64,000 nucleotides of DNA from Micromonospora sp. NBC_00389. GTDB taxonomy: Bacteria; Actinomycetota; Actinomycetes; Mycobacteriales; Micromonosporaceae. Both the position numbers and the translations under genes were made by a program. The notes below the pieces were generated by a model that saw nothing but the letters and a program-made list of their open reading frames with translations, did no database searches and was not told the DNA's origin. Each line of letters opens with the position of its first letter. Position 1 is the stretch's first letter. Shown here piece by piece: positions 52,701 to 60,520 of the stretch. The stretch is taken from NCBI RefSeq assembly GCF_036059255.1, contig NZ_CP107947.1, forward strand, positions 5,084,001 to 5,148,000, in the 5' to 3' direction.

Positions 52701-52747
52701 GTGGCCGCCTCCGCTTCGACCAGGAGGGCCGCCTCACCCTGGCCTGA
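46739..52747 (+). CDS. Giant DUF4011 / SF1 helicase / nuclease-like / DUF3320 protein, presumed anti-phage
   Basis: The 2002-aa protein has a beta-rich and transglutaminase-like start (GNCLDLSVTYAACLEAAG at about 235), DUF4011 near residue 400 (VQQWKKSLLDLSLRNPLLNL), Walker A EGPPGTGKSQTITNM near 707, Walker B LVIFDEASQI near 1325 and the SF1 C-terminal motif NVAITRARRQVVLYSS near 1566. At about 1650 lies a restriction-endonuclease-like part (SDFTVDLAVR, WQVAVMLDGPDW), then an acidic/Pro linker and DUF3320 to the end. Proteins of this layout are found in defence islands. It is single-gene, and a relic of a relative sits at 33 kb. Confidence 0.9.
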   Translation: MSDSVFAQFSADDDQLAVGLLVQPAINAALVHNRVPLVRHLTLVNRGAVPLNEVTLTLELLGPDGALTEPWTRTLTAPLRPGASTSWDDFRDFTPDRVLLYRTDEAFPVDYRLIVEAVEADDKALTLVAPSRVLAHNEWFNSPALYDSLAAFVQPNTRAVEAVLRAAAQILLARTGSGSLQGYQEGSERAALIAGAVYEALRQLEITYQTLPASFENTGQKVRTTAAVLDGRLGNCLDLSVTYAACLEAAGLHPLIFITDGHAFGGFLLEEERLGSAAVIESNLLISMVDSGRAVPVELTRIGPGAQSAAFTEAVQAGLGHFRSQGQRPQGVVDVHLAHRSGIRPLPSADELVTTTLVKESTADAGASLDLPPGVAAAKLRQLADDGDEVPQQSDGSPARVQQWKKSLLDLSLRNPLLNLPKRGRGLDLHVPAGALALLDDLIHDGRQVQVIPQDAISHVHELAGARRAQDLDAEILTRELRTDRRVYGAVTDARYKTAMRALQREARTMEQETGSNYLYLTIGTLVHTKTTGGEAYAPLFLLPVRIEGGSGRRPYAMVIDGTEVASPNYCLIEWLRVKHSVRIPALEQPVLDEHGIDIAKTLAAINTGLLDNRLNYRIDETASLRLLQFSTFQMWRDLTDHWPRFMENPVVRHLVESSGATFDDPARPEHDVDVAVDEADLHLPIPADGSQMQAIVRAERGHSFVLEGPPGTGKSQTITNMIARAVSAGRSVLFVAEKQAALEVVKRRLKQIGLGPFALDLHGRKQSLNAIRQQLRDALDQYDQGGDGTWTAVETAYRTRLAPLTEYPAQVHTTNPVGMSLWSAYEQVLAYGDGPVAPIPVSYLHAPAEARARVETTLREFPAAARSARIRAAHPWALGGCRNLDGLHGAAVTEIAAELERLRADLATHPHLVELLRTLPAPETVSELQAGAWLAVRGMLPDRQTTLHASDRRWDEAIARLQADLAAFRQGFAGELATFRPDVFARPELTAWHGEAQEAAKKLLGKRKRRQAIVDRLAVHLVAGATLDVDRVEVATGRLVAAQAQAVALHQHVVAVGGLRLPQWQPTDPNAQERLTEAVEATRAGRTLLARHPQAWELFHSGFTDVGATLLDRFASRWRAWRGVLRSAGPELTLWAAGSHWVDAWQRDGAAWLHELQSEELFPLRRWATVLAHADVLASAGLTDYRDQLLRAEVPAQLAEEVYRRGVATASLAERVRAGGLQYFDPELHDDEISQFEAAAGELRSALPTQLPSVLVRRRPFSPTDRRGRFADFAAELRRKRGGRSFRELFEQYPDAVLALTPCVLVSPASAANFLAPGSQRFDLVIFDEASQIRVAEAIGAMGRGSAVVVVGDSRQMPPSSIMQASHTVDEVDEGNGPVPEDLESILSEAVESGLPQRWLSWHYRSHDESLIAFSNRYYYDNKLSSLPSPGATSTAGVTWRRVDGQYDRGGSRTNEVEARAILADITRRLHDPTTATQSVGVVTFNIQQRDLILNLLEESVDPIIREHLSGAVAEPIFVKNLENVQGDERDVVLFSLAFSTNPETGQLPLNFGPLSQAGGERRLNVAITRARRQVVLYSSFDPSDIDLSRTSALGTQHLRAYCEMAAAGADRLGDLATDRTERRSRIREEVAAALRDRGHEVRTSHGLSDFTVDLAVRMPGAPRWQVAVMLDGPDWSARPTVADRDSAPALLRTIMGWPEVVRFWLPAWIHDRSALLDQVDEAVTRAEAPATAEPEPEPEEAQHGEIELSQPRAATDIEPSPSRPARDAELPQSRLAADEEPLRGASLAPVTGLAAVSAPPSVTVAPARASGTITASPFVPYVPTPLGDQADLDLLATDQRVRSLMRTALREIIEAEGPVEQHRLARLALARFGFLRTREDRRTAVLALVDSRRLYAHPTVSRYAWPDGADPQTYRAYRVTQASNDRAFEEVPPEEVANAFVHVLQHAPSMDEERLLRAGLERLGYRRRTDKIDKLLRYGLHVALTSGRLRFDQEGRLTLA

Positions 52748-52812
52748 CCGGCGCACAAGGGTTCGTCAGCCGCTGACGCCCCGACGTCGGCGCGCCCGTC
52801 GTGTCAGGACGG

Positions 52813-53583
52813 TCAGCCGGCACCGTTCGAGCGCTGGATGAGGTGCTGCACCCACTTGTCGAACTTGCCGCTGGCCCCGCCGAGCAGGCCGGTCAGATCC
52901 TGCTCGGTGACCATTCCACGGTCGGTCAACGACACGATGAGGCCGCGCAGCCGCCGGTGGTCGTCCGCCTCCGAGGGCTCGACCGGGCCGCCGGTGCCCA
53001 TGTGCCGCTGCAGGTCCTGGAGGATGTCCATCATCTGCGGCAGCGTCTCGATGATCTGCGACAGGCCGGTTTCGTGCGGGCTCGACGAGCCGCGCAGGTC
53101 CTGCAGGGTCAGGGCGACCGACATCGGGGTGACGATGTCGGCGTCCGTGGTTATCGAGTCGATGGCACGGCCGAGCTGTTCCTTGGCGGAGTGGACGCTG
53201 TCCAGGTCGGTGTGGTCGACCAGGATCGTGCGCATGCCCTGCACGTCGAAGGGGAGTTGCTGGTCCTTCGCCATCAGCTGCACGAACGGCTTTCGCAGCG
53301 CGTGCCGCACGGCCAACTCGTAGAAGACGTTGGCGTTCTGGTCGGTGAGGTCGGCGATGACCAGGTCGTTCTGGATGATCCGATCGAGCACCTGCGAGGT
53401 GATCAGGCCGGCGCGTTCGATCTCGTCACCCCGGATCGCCTGGAACCCCCGCGCCTCGACTACCGGGCGGATGACGTGCTTGAGGATCTGGTCGCTACGC
53501 CGGCGGATCTCGGAGCCCTCCGGGCCGATCGGAGCGATCACGAAACACTCACGGCGGGTGGGTTGCTCGTTACCGTCCCCCAT
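52813..53583 (-). CDS. Nucleoside deoxyribosyltransferase/TIR-like Rossmannoid protein
   Basis: In the 256-aa product, residues 10-110 hold CFVIAPIGPEGSEIRRRSDQ, HVIRPVVEARGFQAIRGDE and NDLVIADLTDQNANVFYELA, the last being the loop that carries catalytic Asp/Glu in deoxyribosyltransferase-like and TIR-like NAD-splitting enzymes. The second half is helical, with an end (QDLTGLLGGASGKFDKWVQH) like a short oligomerisation helix. Such domains often act as effectors in bacterial defence. It starts only 36 bp after the HExxH gene on the same strand, so it may belong to the Fxs operon; on the other side it is convergent with the giant helicase. Confidence 0.75.
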   Translation of the reverse strand: MGDGNEQPTRRECFVIAPIGPEGSEIRRRSDQILKHVIRPVVEARGFQAIRGDEIERAGLITSQVLDRIIQNDLVIADLTDQNANVFYELAVRHALRKPFVQLMAKDQQLPFDVQGMRTILVDHTDLDSVHSAKEQLGRAIDSITTDADIVTPMSVALTLQDLRGSSSPHETGLSQIIETLPQMMDILQDLQRHMGTGGPVEPSEADDHRRLRGLIVSLTDRGMVTEQDLTGLLGGASGKFDKWVQHLIQRSNGAG

Positions 53584-53619
53584 GCGCGACAGCGTAGAGG
53601 AGCTCGGCGAGTCTCGCTG

Positions 53620-54954
53620 TCACGCTGGTCGCGCCCCGGCCCGCTCCCGGTCCCAGCGGGCCCGGTGCGCGGCGAGCAGTTGCCCGGCTTCGGCCGCCGC
53701 GTCCGGGGTCACCGGTTCCCGGGCCCAGCGGTCGAGGACCGGTGCCATGCCGTCGACCAGGCACCGGCCGACCGTGGTCAGGCGCGGCTGCGCGGTCAGC
53801 ACCTGGACGGTCTCCCCGGCGGCCCGGGTCCACCGGGCGAACTCGACCTCGGCGTGGTGCCGGGCGGCCCGGTCATGCTCCACCAGCCGCTGCCGGCGCC
53901 AGAAGCCGGCGACCCCCAGGTGGGCGTACGCGCCGTGCAGAAGGCCGTCCAGCGGTCGGGGGTCGGGTCGCCACGGCGCGTAGAACGACTCCTCCGGCCC
54001 CGGCTCCACCAGCGGGAACAGGTCAGTCAGCCCGGCCAGCTTCAGGTGCTGGATCTCGTGGGCCAGGGTGACCGCCGTGGAACGGGCATCCGGCGGCAGG
54101 GACATCGCCACCGACCCGAAGCCGTGGTGGAACGTGCCGCTGCGGACTCCGGCCCGAGGCGCGGCGAGCGGCACCAGTGCGCAGAGCGCCGCCGACAGCT
54201 CCTCGGCGACCGCCCGATGCTCGTCGGTGAGCAGGCGCCACGCCCCGCGCAACCGGTGCAGCCACCGGCCCGGGTCGGAGACGGGACCGGCGATCGGGTG
54301 GGCGCCGACCTCGACCGTCATCGGCACGTGTCGCCACGTCCCGGTGTCCAGCAGCAGCCGCAGCGAAAGCCCGCCGTGGGTGGCGCGCAGCTCGGGGAAG
54401 GGCCGCCACCGGTGGTCGGGCACGTGGTCGTACCCGATCTCGATCCGCTCGCCGGCGCAGCGCACCTCCGCGCGCCCGCCGGCGCACCGCACCCGGGCGC
54501 GGGTCGCCGTGGGGTCGACCCGCAGGGTGCCGAGGCCGGGCAGGTCCAGCCGTCCCGGCGTGGCCGGGTCGAGCGGCACGTCCAGGTCGGCGTCCGCGCG
54601 GGCCCGCACCGCCGCGGCCGCGGCCACCGCCGCGAGCAGACCGGGGTACGCCGCCGCGCGTCCGCCCCGGCGCAGCAGCGACGCGGTGCCGAAGGCCCAG
54701 GCGGCCACCGGCGGATGGCCCCACGCCGCCCGGCGCTGGTCCCGGGTCAGCCCACCCACCATCCGGTACGCCGCCTCGACCGCTGCCCGGTCCGGATGGT
54801 CCACCCGGTGGGTGAGGACGACCAGAGCCCGGACCAGCATCAGGTTCTTGCTGTGCTGTGCGGCCCTCAGCAGCTCGATGGTGGCCGAGCCGCCCTGCCC
54901 CTTGGCGAGGTCGTCGAGGATGGATCGCGGCAGCCGGTGCCCGGCCGGCGTCAC
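53620..54954 (-). CDS. HExxH motif peptide-modification protein (alpha-KG/HExxH beta-hydroxylase-like)
   Basis: The 444-aa product has TLAHEIQHLKL with His299, Glu300 and His303 forming HExxH, as in the putative peptide-modifying proteins that accompany FxsB. An N-terminal helical part (SILDDLAKGQGG..ELLRAA) and a beta-rich middle (IEIGYDHVPDHRWRPFPELR) surround it. Members of the family were shown to hydroxylate RiPP side chains in other systems; here it is inferred. The GTG start overlaps the FxsB stop (GTGA), so both are made together. Confidence 0.87.
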   Translation of the reverse strand: MTPAGHRLPRSILDDLAKGQGGSATIELLRAAQHSKNLMLVRALVVLTHRVDHPDRAAVEAAYRMVGGLTRDQRRAAWGHPPVAAWAFGTASLLRRGGRAAAYPGLLAAVAAAAAVRARADADLDVPLDPATPGRLDLPGLGTLRVDPTATRARVRCAGGRAEVRCAGERIEIGYDHVPDHRWRPFPELRATHGGLSLRLLLDTGTWRHVPMTVEVGAHPIAGPVSDPGRWLHRLRGAWRLLTDEHRAVAEELSAALCALVPLAAPRAGVRSGTFHHGFGSVAMSLPPDARSTAVTLAHEIQHLKLAGLTDLFPLVEPGPEESFYAPWRPDPRPLDGLLHGAYAHLGVAGFWRRQRLVEHDRAARHHAEVEFARWTRAAGETVQVLTAQPRLTTVGRCLVDGMAPVLDRWAREPVTPDAAAEAGQLLAAHRARWDRERAGARPA

Positions 54955-56159
54955 CGCGCCGCCCTCCGCAGCGCCGTCACGTCCCGGCGCAGGGTGCGGC
55001 GGATGTGGCCGATGAGCCGGTACAGGTCGGCGCAGTACACCGACGGGTTGTCGAAGCCGCTACCGGCGCGCCAGCGATGCGTGTAGAGGCCGCCGCCGCA
55101 GACCCGGTGCAGGTCGCAGGCGCGGCACTCGGCGGAGAGCCCGGCCACCCCGGCCTGCTGCGCCCGGACGCCGGGCTGGTCCAGGGCGGCGTCGAAGGTG
55201 TCCCGGTCCACGTGCAGGCCGGTGTGCCCGGCACCGGCGTGGGCGGCGCCGAGGGTGTCGTCCATCTCGATCGCCCCGTCGGTCTCCACCACGGCGACAG
55301 CGACCGGGCTGACCCCCACCCCCGCCAGGCGGGAGGAACCACCGAGCAGGAGTTGGATGATCTCGTCGAAGAGGCGGACCCGGGTCTGCTGCCCGCCGTC
55401 GGCGTGCCACTCGTCGAAGACGGCGATGAGCCAGTCCGCGTACGGGGCGTGCAGTGGGTCGGGTGGGCGGCCGGCGGGCGGCGCCGACCAGGTGCCGTGG
55501 GGCAGCAGGAAGTCCACCACCGGGGGCTGGTGGGCCAGCAGGCTGCGATAGGTGGTGAGCGGATCGTTGCGCAGGTCGACGGTGCAGAGCAGCCCGTTGA
55601 AAAGCCTCCGATACGACCCGGTGAGCCGGTGCAGCGCGGCCTCGACCCGGTCGTGGCTGCCCTGCCCGTCCGGCCCCCGTCGGTGCCGGTCGTGCGCGGT
55701 GCGGTCCCCGTCGAGGCTGACGCTGACCCCGACGTCGAGCCGGTCGAACAGGCGCAGGAAGGAGTCGTCCAACCGGAGGCCGTTGGTCTGCACGCTCACC
55801 CGCGCCGGCACCGGGGCGGCCCCGCGCCGCAGCAGCTCGACGGCCCGTGCGACGCCGCCCACCCCGGACAGCAGCGGCTCGCCGCCGTGCAGGACGATGC
55901 TCACCCCCTCCAGCCCGTGCCGGTGGGCGTGCTCGCCGATCCGCTCCCCGGTGCGCGCCAGCGTCGCCGCCGACATCACCCGGGGTCGGGACCGCCAGCG
56001 TTGGTCGGCCATCGTGTAGACGTAGCAGTGGTCGCAGGCCAGATCGCAGCGGCTGTGCAGCTTCACCACGAACTGTCGAAAGGGGACCGGTCGCCTCGGC
56101 GGCGCGGAGCGGACCGTCGCGCCGAGCGACGGCTGGTGGCCGCCAACGGGTCCGGGCAT
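54951..56159 (-). CDS. fxsB: FxsB-family radical SAM/SPASM peptide maturase
   Basis: The ATG at 56159 has GGAG six bases upstream; the longer frame to 56216 lacks a site. In the 402-aa product KLHSRCDLACDHCYVYTM gives CxxxCxxC (C38, C42, C45), VLHGGEPLLSG is the SAM motif, VSVQTNGLRLD and GVSVSLDGDRTAHDRHR follow. The SPASM end has CRACDLHRVCGGGLYTHR and a later Cys. FxsB forms a cyclophane in the Phe-x-Ser motif of its peptide. It is divergent from the precursor and FxsT genes and coupled to the HExxH gene. Confidence 0.93.
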   Translation of the reverse strand: MPGPVGGHQPSLGATVRSAPPRRPVPFRQFVVKLHSRCDLACDHCYVYTMADQRWRSRPRVMSAATLARTGERIGEHAHRHGLEGVSIVLHGGEPLLSGVGGVARAVELLRRGAAPVPARVSVQTNGLRLDDSFLRLFDRLDVGVSVSLDGDRTAHDRHRRGPDGQGSHDRVEAALHRLTGSYRRLFNGLLCTVDLRNDPLTTYRSLLAHQPPVVDFLLPHGTWSAPPAGRPPDPLHAPYADWLIAVFDEWHADGGQQTRVRLFDEIIQLLLGGSSRLAGVGVSPVAVAVVETDGAIEMDDTLGAAHAGAGHTGLHVDRDTFDAALDQPGVRAQQAGVAGLSAECRACDLHRVCGGGLYTHRWRAGSGFDNPSVYCADLYRLIGHIRRTLRRDVTALRRAAR

Positions 56160-56431
56160 CAGACGCTCCGCCGTCCTGTCGGTCGCCGATCCGGCCACCT
56201 GACCAGAGTGGAGCATACATCGACATGCGACGTTCCGCGTGCCGCCGCCGACCGGCGGGTGCCGGTGCGGACCCGTCGTACCTGGTCTGACCGCCGTCCG
56301 GGTGTCCGCCTGAGGTGCGGCGCACGGTTATCATGAGCACACTCAGCGGATCTGGCCACCGGTCAATGTCTGGCCCGGCGGTGGGGAGCGGACCGGGCGC
56401 GGCGCGACACGGAGACAGGCGGTGGTCGGGG

Positions 56432-56614
56432 ATGGACACCGGAGAGGACGACTTCCGTTCGGAGCTGATCGACCTCACCGACCTGGACCTCACCGAGTTG
56501 GACGCTCTGCCGGTCGGCGTCCTCGTCGCCGCGCTGCGACGGCTCGACCGCCGCGCCGCCGCCCCCGGTGACCAGTACGCAGGCTTCGAGAGCGCCCTCG
56601 ATGGCGACGACTGA
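56432..56614 (+). CDS. fxsA: FxS-type RiPP precursor with C-terminal extension
   Basis: The 60-aa peptide from ATG 56432 has the leader pattern of FxSxx-COOH precursors: LIDLTDLDLTELDALP followed by LVAALRRLDRR. The core motif Phe-Glu-Ser-Ala-Leu (YAGFESAL) is present, but the chain goes on with Asp-Gly-Asp-Asp before the stop. In this family the motif normally forms the very C-terminus. Either four residues were gained by stop loss, or they are removed after modification. Earlier ATGs exist but give low-complexity sequence. Confidence 0.82.
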   Translation: MDTGEDDFRSELIDLTDLDLTELDALPVGVLVAALRRLDRRAAAPGDQYAGFESALDGDD

Positions 56615-56674
56615 CCCCACGGGCGCCGCGGCCGACGCTGGCGACCCGCACCACCGCCCGGGCCGGGGAGAGCC

Positions 56675-59600
56675 ATGAACATCAGCAGGGATGCGACACC
56701 GGGTATCGCCACGATCGTCTCGTTCGTGTCGCCCGCCGACGACACCGGCCGCAGCAGCGCGGTGGCCAACGTCGCCTGGATCCTCGCCGGCAACGGCAAG
56801 AAGGTGCTCGCCGTCGACTGGTGCCCGAAGACCCCTCGGGTCTACGACTTCCTGCGCCCAGTCCAGGTGGACGCCGTCCCGGCGGCCCGGGAGCTGGGCG
56901 ACGACCTCGCCGCCGTGCTCACCCCCGCACCGGACGCGCCGCCGGTGCCACCCGCGACGGTGATCGCACCGACCGCGCCCGAGCAGGGCACCCTCTACCG
57001 GTACGCGGTGTCCGGCTCGACCGCCACGTTCGCCATGGTCGGTCTCGGCGCCACCGCCGCCGGCCCGCCCACCGGCGATGCCGCCCGGCTCCGGCAGCTG
57101 CTCCAGCAGGCCGAGTACGACTACGTCCTGATCGACGCCCCGGTCGACCTGACCGAGCCGGGGATCACCCACGGCGCGGTGCTCAGCGACGTCGCGGTGG
57201 TGTGCATGCCACCTCGCCGGCCGGCGGTGCAGCAGGCGGCCGGGCTCGCCGCGGAGCTGCGGCAGCGGGCCACCGGCGGGATCCGGGTGCTGGCCGCGCC
57301 AACCCTGCACGAGGTCCCCGAGCCGTGGCGCGGGGAGTCCCGCGACTTCGTCCGCCAGGCCTTCGCCCGGCTGCTCGAAAAGCCGTCCGACGCCCCCGAC
57401 CCCGCGGCGGTGGGGATCGTCGAGGTGCCGGGGCGCAACTACGACACCTTCGAGGACGTGTTGTCGGTGCTCGCCGACGAGCCCGACGACGCGGGCAGCC
57501 CGCTGGCGGCGTACGAGCGGATCACAGAGTGGATCACCGGGGGTGAGGTCACCCGGGCGGCCCCGGTGCCGGAGCGGATCCGTAAGCGCTACCGGCATGC
57601 GGTGCTCCTGGAGCCGGCGGAGAGTCTCGGCGACATCGCCGTGGCGTACGACCCGGTCGACCGGCCGTGGGCGGACTGGATCAGCGGGCAACTGCGCCGC
57701 ACCGGGGTCCGGCCCCACCTGTGGGCGGTACGCCCCGGCGTGGAGCCCGACTTCGGGCCGAACGCCACCGTGCTGGCGGTCCTCTCGCCGGATCTCGCCG
57801 ACCGGGCCGGTGCGGAGCTGTCCGGGCTGCGTCCGGAGTCCGCCGACCAGTCGGCGGAGGTGCTCGGCGTGCTGGTGGCCGGCGACGCGTGGCGGGAGCG
57901 GTTCGACCCCGAGCGGATCATCGATCTGCGCGCGGCGGACGCCATAAGGGCGCAGTCGCTGCTGCTGAGCCAGCTCGGCCTGATCGCCCCCGCCCAACCC
58001 GCCGGCGACCTGCGCAACGTCGCGCGCTTCCCGGCGGACGCCGACCGGCGACTGCGGTTCAACGTGCCACCCCGCAACCCGTCCTTCGTCGGCCGGGACG
58101 ACTACCTGGAACGGGTGCGCGACCACCTCGCCAGCGAGGACCGCCCGTTGACCCTGACCGGCGGCGCGGGGGTCGGCAAGAGCGAGCTGGCCCGGGAGTT
58201 CGCGCATCGCTTCGCCTACGACTACGACGTGGTCTGGTGGATCCCCGCCCAGGACCGGGAGACCGTCCAGAACGGGCTCGGCGCGCTCGCCGACGAGATC
58301 AACGCGGTGGACAGCACCGGGGCTGCGGAGGCCGCCCTGGAGGCGCTCTCCGCACCTGACGGTGCCTTCCCGCGCTGGCTGCTGATCTACGACAACGCCG
58401 ACGACGCCGATGTGCTGACCGGCCTGCTGCCGCACGACGGCGCCGGGCACGTCCTGATCACTTCCCGGGACGACGGTTCCTCCGGGCTGCCCTCACCGCT
58501 GGAGGTTGCCGCCTTCACCGGCGACGAGAGCGTCGCGATGCTGCGTCGGGTGCTCGGCATCGGCACCGAGGACGCCCGGTCGATCGCGGTGGCGCTGGAG
58601 CACCTGCCGCTGGCGCTGCGCCTGGCCACGGCCTGGATGCGGCAGCGCGTCGTACGGTTGGAGCACGGCGGGGTGCCCAGCCTGGAGGCGGTGGGTCAGG
58701 GTGTTCGGGAGTTGCTGGCCGCGCTGGAGGGACAGTCCGACGAGGACCTCGGCGAGCAGATCCCCGGGTCGCACACCGCCAGCGTGGCCCGGGTCCTCAG
58801 GATCACGCTGGAGGCGCTGCGCGCCACGCCCTTCGGTGAGTTGGCCATCCGGCTGGCCGAGCTCAGCGCCTTTCTCTCGCCGGAGGGCATCGGGCTGCCG
58901 CTGCTGCGTTCCACTCCGATGTTGACCCAGCTCGCCGCCGCGTCCGGCACCGACGCCGACGAGTTGCTGATCAACGCCGTCGAGGTGGACCTGGTTCTCA
59001 CCGTCGGCGCCCGCTTCGCGCTCTATGACGTCGACTGGGGGCACGGTGCGGCCCTGCGGATGCACCGCGCCATCCAGGTCCTGCTCCGGGAGGCCATCCC
59101 CGAGCCGGAGCGGCGGGAGCGGCACCGGCAGGTCCTGCACGGCCTCGCCGGCTACGCTCCGACCGATCCGGAGGCCGACGACAACCGCTACGCCGCCGTC
59201 TTCGACGAGCTGCAACGGCATCTCGTACCGGCCGGGGCGCTGGAGTCCGACGACCGGCGGGTCCGGCACTGGGTCGTCAAGCAGGTGCGCCACCTGTTCC
59301 TGTCCAACGACAGCGATGCCTGGCGCTCGGCGCTGCTGTTGGCGTCGGCGGCGTGCGAACGGTGGGACCGCGGTGACGAGACCGACCAGTTGACCATGCG
59401 GCTCTTCGTCCAGACCGCGAACCTGTACCGGGCGCTGGGCAACCACCAGGAGGCGCTGCGGCTGGACGAGCGGGTGCTCAGCGAGCAGCGCCGCCGCTAC
59501 GGCCTGCGCCACTTCCATACCCTCATCGCCGGTCGCGGCCGGGGCGGTGACCTGCGCGGCCTGGGCCGGTTCGAGGATGCCCTGGTCGAGGACCAGGCCA

Positions 59601-60508
59601 CCTTCAATGGCTTCCGCCAGACGGTCGGCGACGACCACCCGAACACCCGGATGGCCGTGAACAACCTCGGGATCTCCTTCCTGCTCACCGGCGACGCCCC
59701 GGAGGCCCTGCGGCTCGCCCGCCTGGAACGGGACCGCCGGATGCTGCTGTTCGGCCCGGAGGACCCGCGGACCTGGCGGGCGTCGTGCCAGGTCGGCACC
59801 TGCGAGCGGGAGATCGGCGAGTACGAGCTGTCGCTGGCCACCCTGCGGGAGGCGCTCGCCCGCATCCACGAGCTGCCCACCGGCCGCCTCCTCGACGAGC
59901 TGCGGGTCAATCGCAGCCTCGCCGTCACCGAGCGCCGACTCGGCCTGACCATCCCGGCCAAGAAACGCAGCACCGAGACGTTCCGCGGCTATGTCGAGCA
60001 CCTCGGCGAGGACCACCCGCACACCCGGGGCAGCCTGCTCAGCCTGGCGGCCGACTACTACCACGCCGGCGACGCCGGGATCGCCGTCAAGCACGCCATG
60101 CGGTGCCTGCGCGGTTACGAGCGGAAGCTGGCGTCGGGGCACCCGTTCACCGCGATCTGCTCAGTCAACCTGGGCCTGTTCCAGCGCGGCTCGAAGGAGT
60201 TCGACCAGGCAGTCTGGTACGGCGAGCGCGGCCTGCGCTCGCTGCGGGCGAAGCTCGGTGACGCGCACCCGTGGACGCTGGCGGCGACGACCGGCCAGGC
60301 CGGCAACCTGGCCGCCCGTGGGGACCTCGACGGCGCGCTGCCGGTCCAGGAGGAAGCATGCGTGACCTCCCTGCGGTATCTCGGCCGTGGGCACCCGGTC
60401 ACGCGGGACGCCCTCGCCAACCTCGCCGCGATCCAGGCGCTGCGGGACGACGCCCCGAACGCCGCCGCTGCGCTGACCGATACCGACATCGATGTGCCGC
60501 AGAGCTGA
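56675..60508 (+). CDS. fxsT: FxsT: FxSxx-COOH system NB-ARC / tetratricopeptide protein
   Basis: The 1277-aa protein begins with a ParA-like domain (IVSFVSPADDTGRSSAVANV, ILAGNGKKVLAVDW). Residues 300-430 are TIR-like (IAVAYDPVDRPWADWISGQL). An NB-ARC ATPase follows with Walker A GGAGVGKSELARE near 495 and Walker B WLLIYDNADDADV. The last 350 residues are tetratricopeptide repeats ending in GHPVTRDALANLAAIQAL. This is a STAND-type sensor layout found beside FxsA/FxsB. The ATG follows GGGGAGAGCC, 60 bp after the peptide gene. Confidence 0.9.
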   Translation: MNISRDATPGIATIVSFVSPADDTGRSSAVANVAWILAGNGKKVLAVDWCPKTPRVYDFLRPVQVDAVPAARELGDDLAAVLTPAPDAPPVPPATVIAPTAPEQGTLYRYAVSGSTATFAMVGLGATAAGPPTGDAARLRQLLQQAEYDYVLIDAPVDLTEPGITHGAVLSDVAVVCMPPRRPAVQQAAGLAAELRQRATGGIRVLAAPTLHEVPEPWRGESRDFVRQAFARLLEKPSDAPDPAAVGIVEVPGRNYDTFEDVLSVLADEPDDAGSPLAAYERITEWITGGEVTRAAPVPERIRKRYRHAVLLEPAESLGDIAVAYDPVDRPWADWISGQLRRTGVRPHLWAVRPGVEPDFGPNATVLAVLSPDLADRAGAELSGLRPESADQSAEVLGVLVAGDAWRERFDPERIIDLRAADAIRAQSLLLSQLGLIAPAQPAGDLRNVARFPADADRRLRFNVPPRNPSFVGRDDYLERVRDHLASEDRPLTLTGGAGVGKSELAREFAHRFAYDYDVVWWIPAQDRETVQNGLGALADEINAVDSTGAAEAALEALSAPDGAFPRWLLIYDNADDADVLTGLLPHDGAGHVLITSRDDGSSGLPSPLEVAAFTGDESVAMLRRVLGIGTEDARSIAVALEHLPLALRLATAWMRQRVVRLEHGGVPSLEAVGQGVRELLAALEGQSDEDLGEQIPGSHTASVARVLRITLEALRATPFGELAIRLAELSAFLSPEGIGLPLLRSTPMLTQLAAASGTDADELLINAVEVDLVLTVGARFALYDVDWGHGAALRMHRAIQVLLREAIPEPERRERHRQVLHGLAGYAPTDPEADDNRYAAVFDELQRHLVPAGALESDDRRVRHWVVKQVRHLFLSNDSDAWRSALLLASAACERWDRGDETDQLTMRLFVQTANLYRALGNHQEALRLDERVLSEQRRRYGLRHFHTLIAGRGRGGDLRGLGRFEDALVEDQATFNGFRQTVGDDHPNTRMAVNNLGISFLLTGDAPEALRLARLERDRRMLLFGPEDPRTWRASCQVGTCEREIGEYELSLATLREALARIHELPTGRLLDELRVNRSLAVTERRLGLTIPAKKRSTETFRGYVEHLGEDHPHTRGSLLSLAADYYHAGDAGIAVKHAMRCLRGYERKLASGHPFTAICSVNLGLFQRGSKEFDQAVWYGERGLRSLRAKLGDAHPWTLAATTGQAGNLAARGDLDGALPVQEEACVTSLRYLGRGHPVTRDALANLAAIQALRDDAPNAAAALTDTDIDVPQS

Positions 60509-60520
60509 GGGAGTGACCTG

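Noticed and set aside
52748..52812. CGTCAGC-C-GCTGACG dyad between the helicase and the TIR-like gene
   Set aside because: A 7-bp stem is too weak to call as terminator with confidence.
56363..60142. Two long minus-strand frames opposite fxsA and fxsT
   Set aside because: They mirror a strongly supported gene, and their sequences lack any motif.
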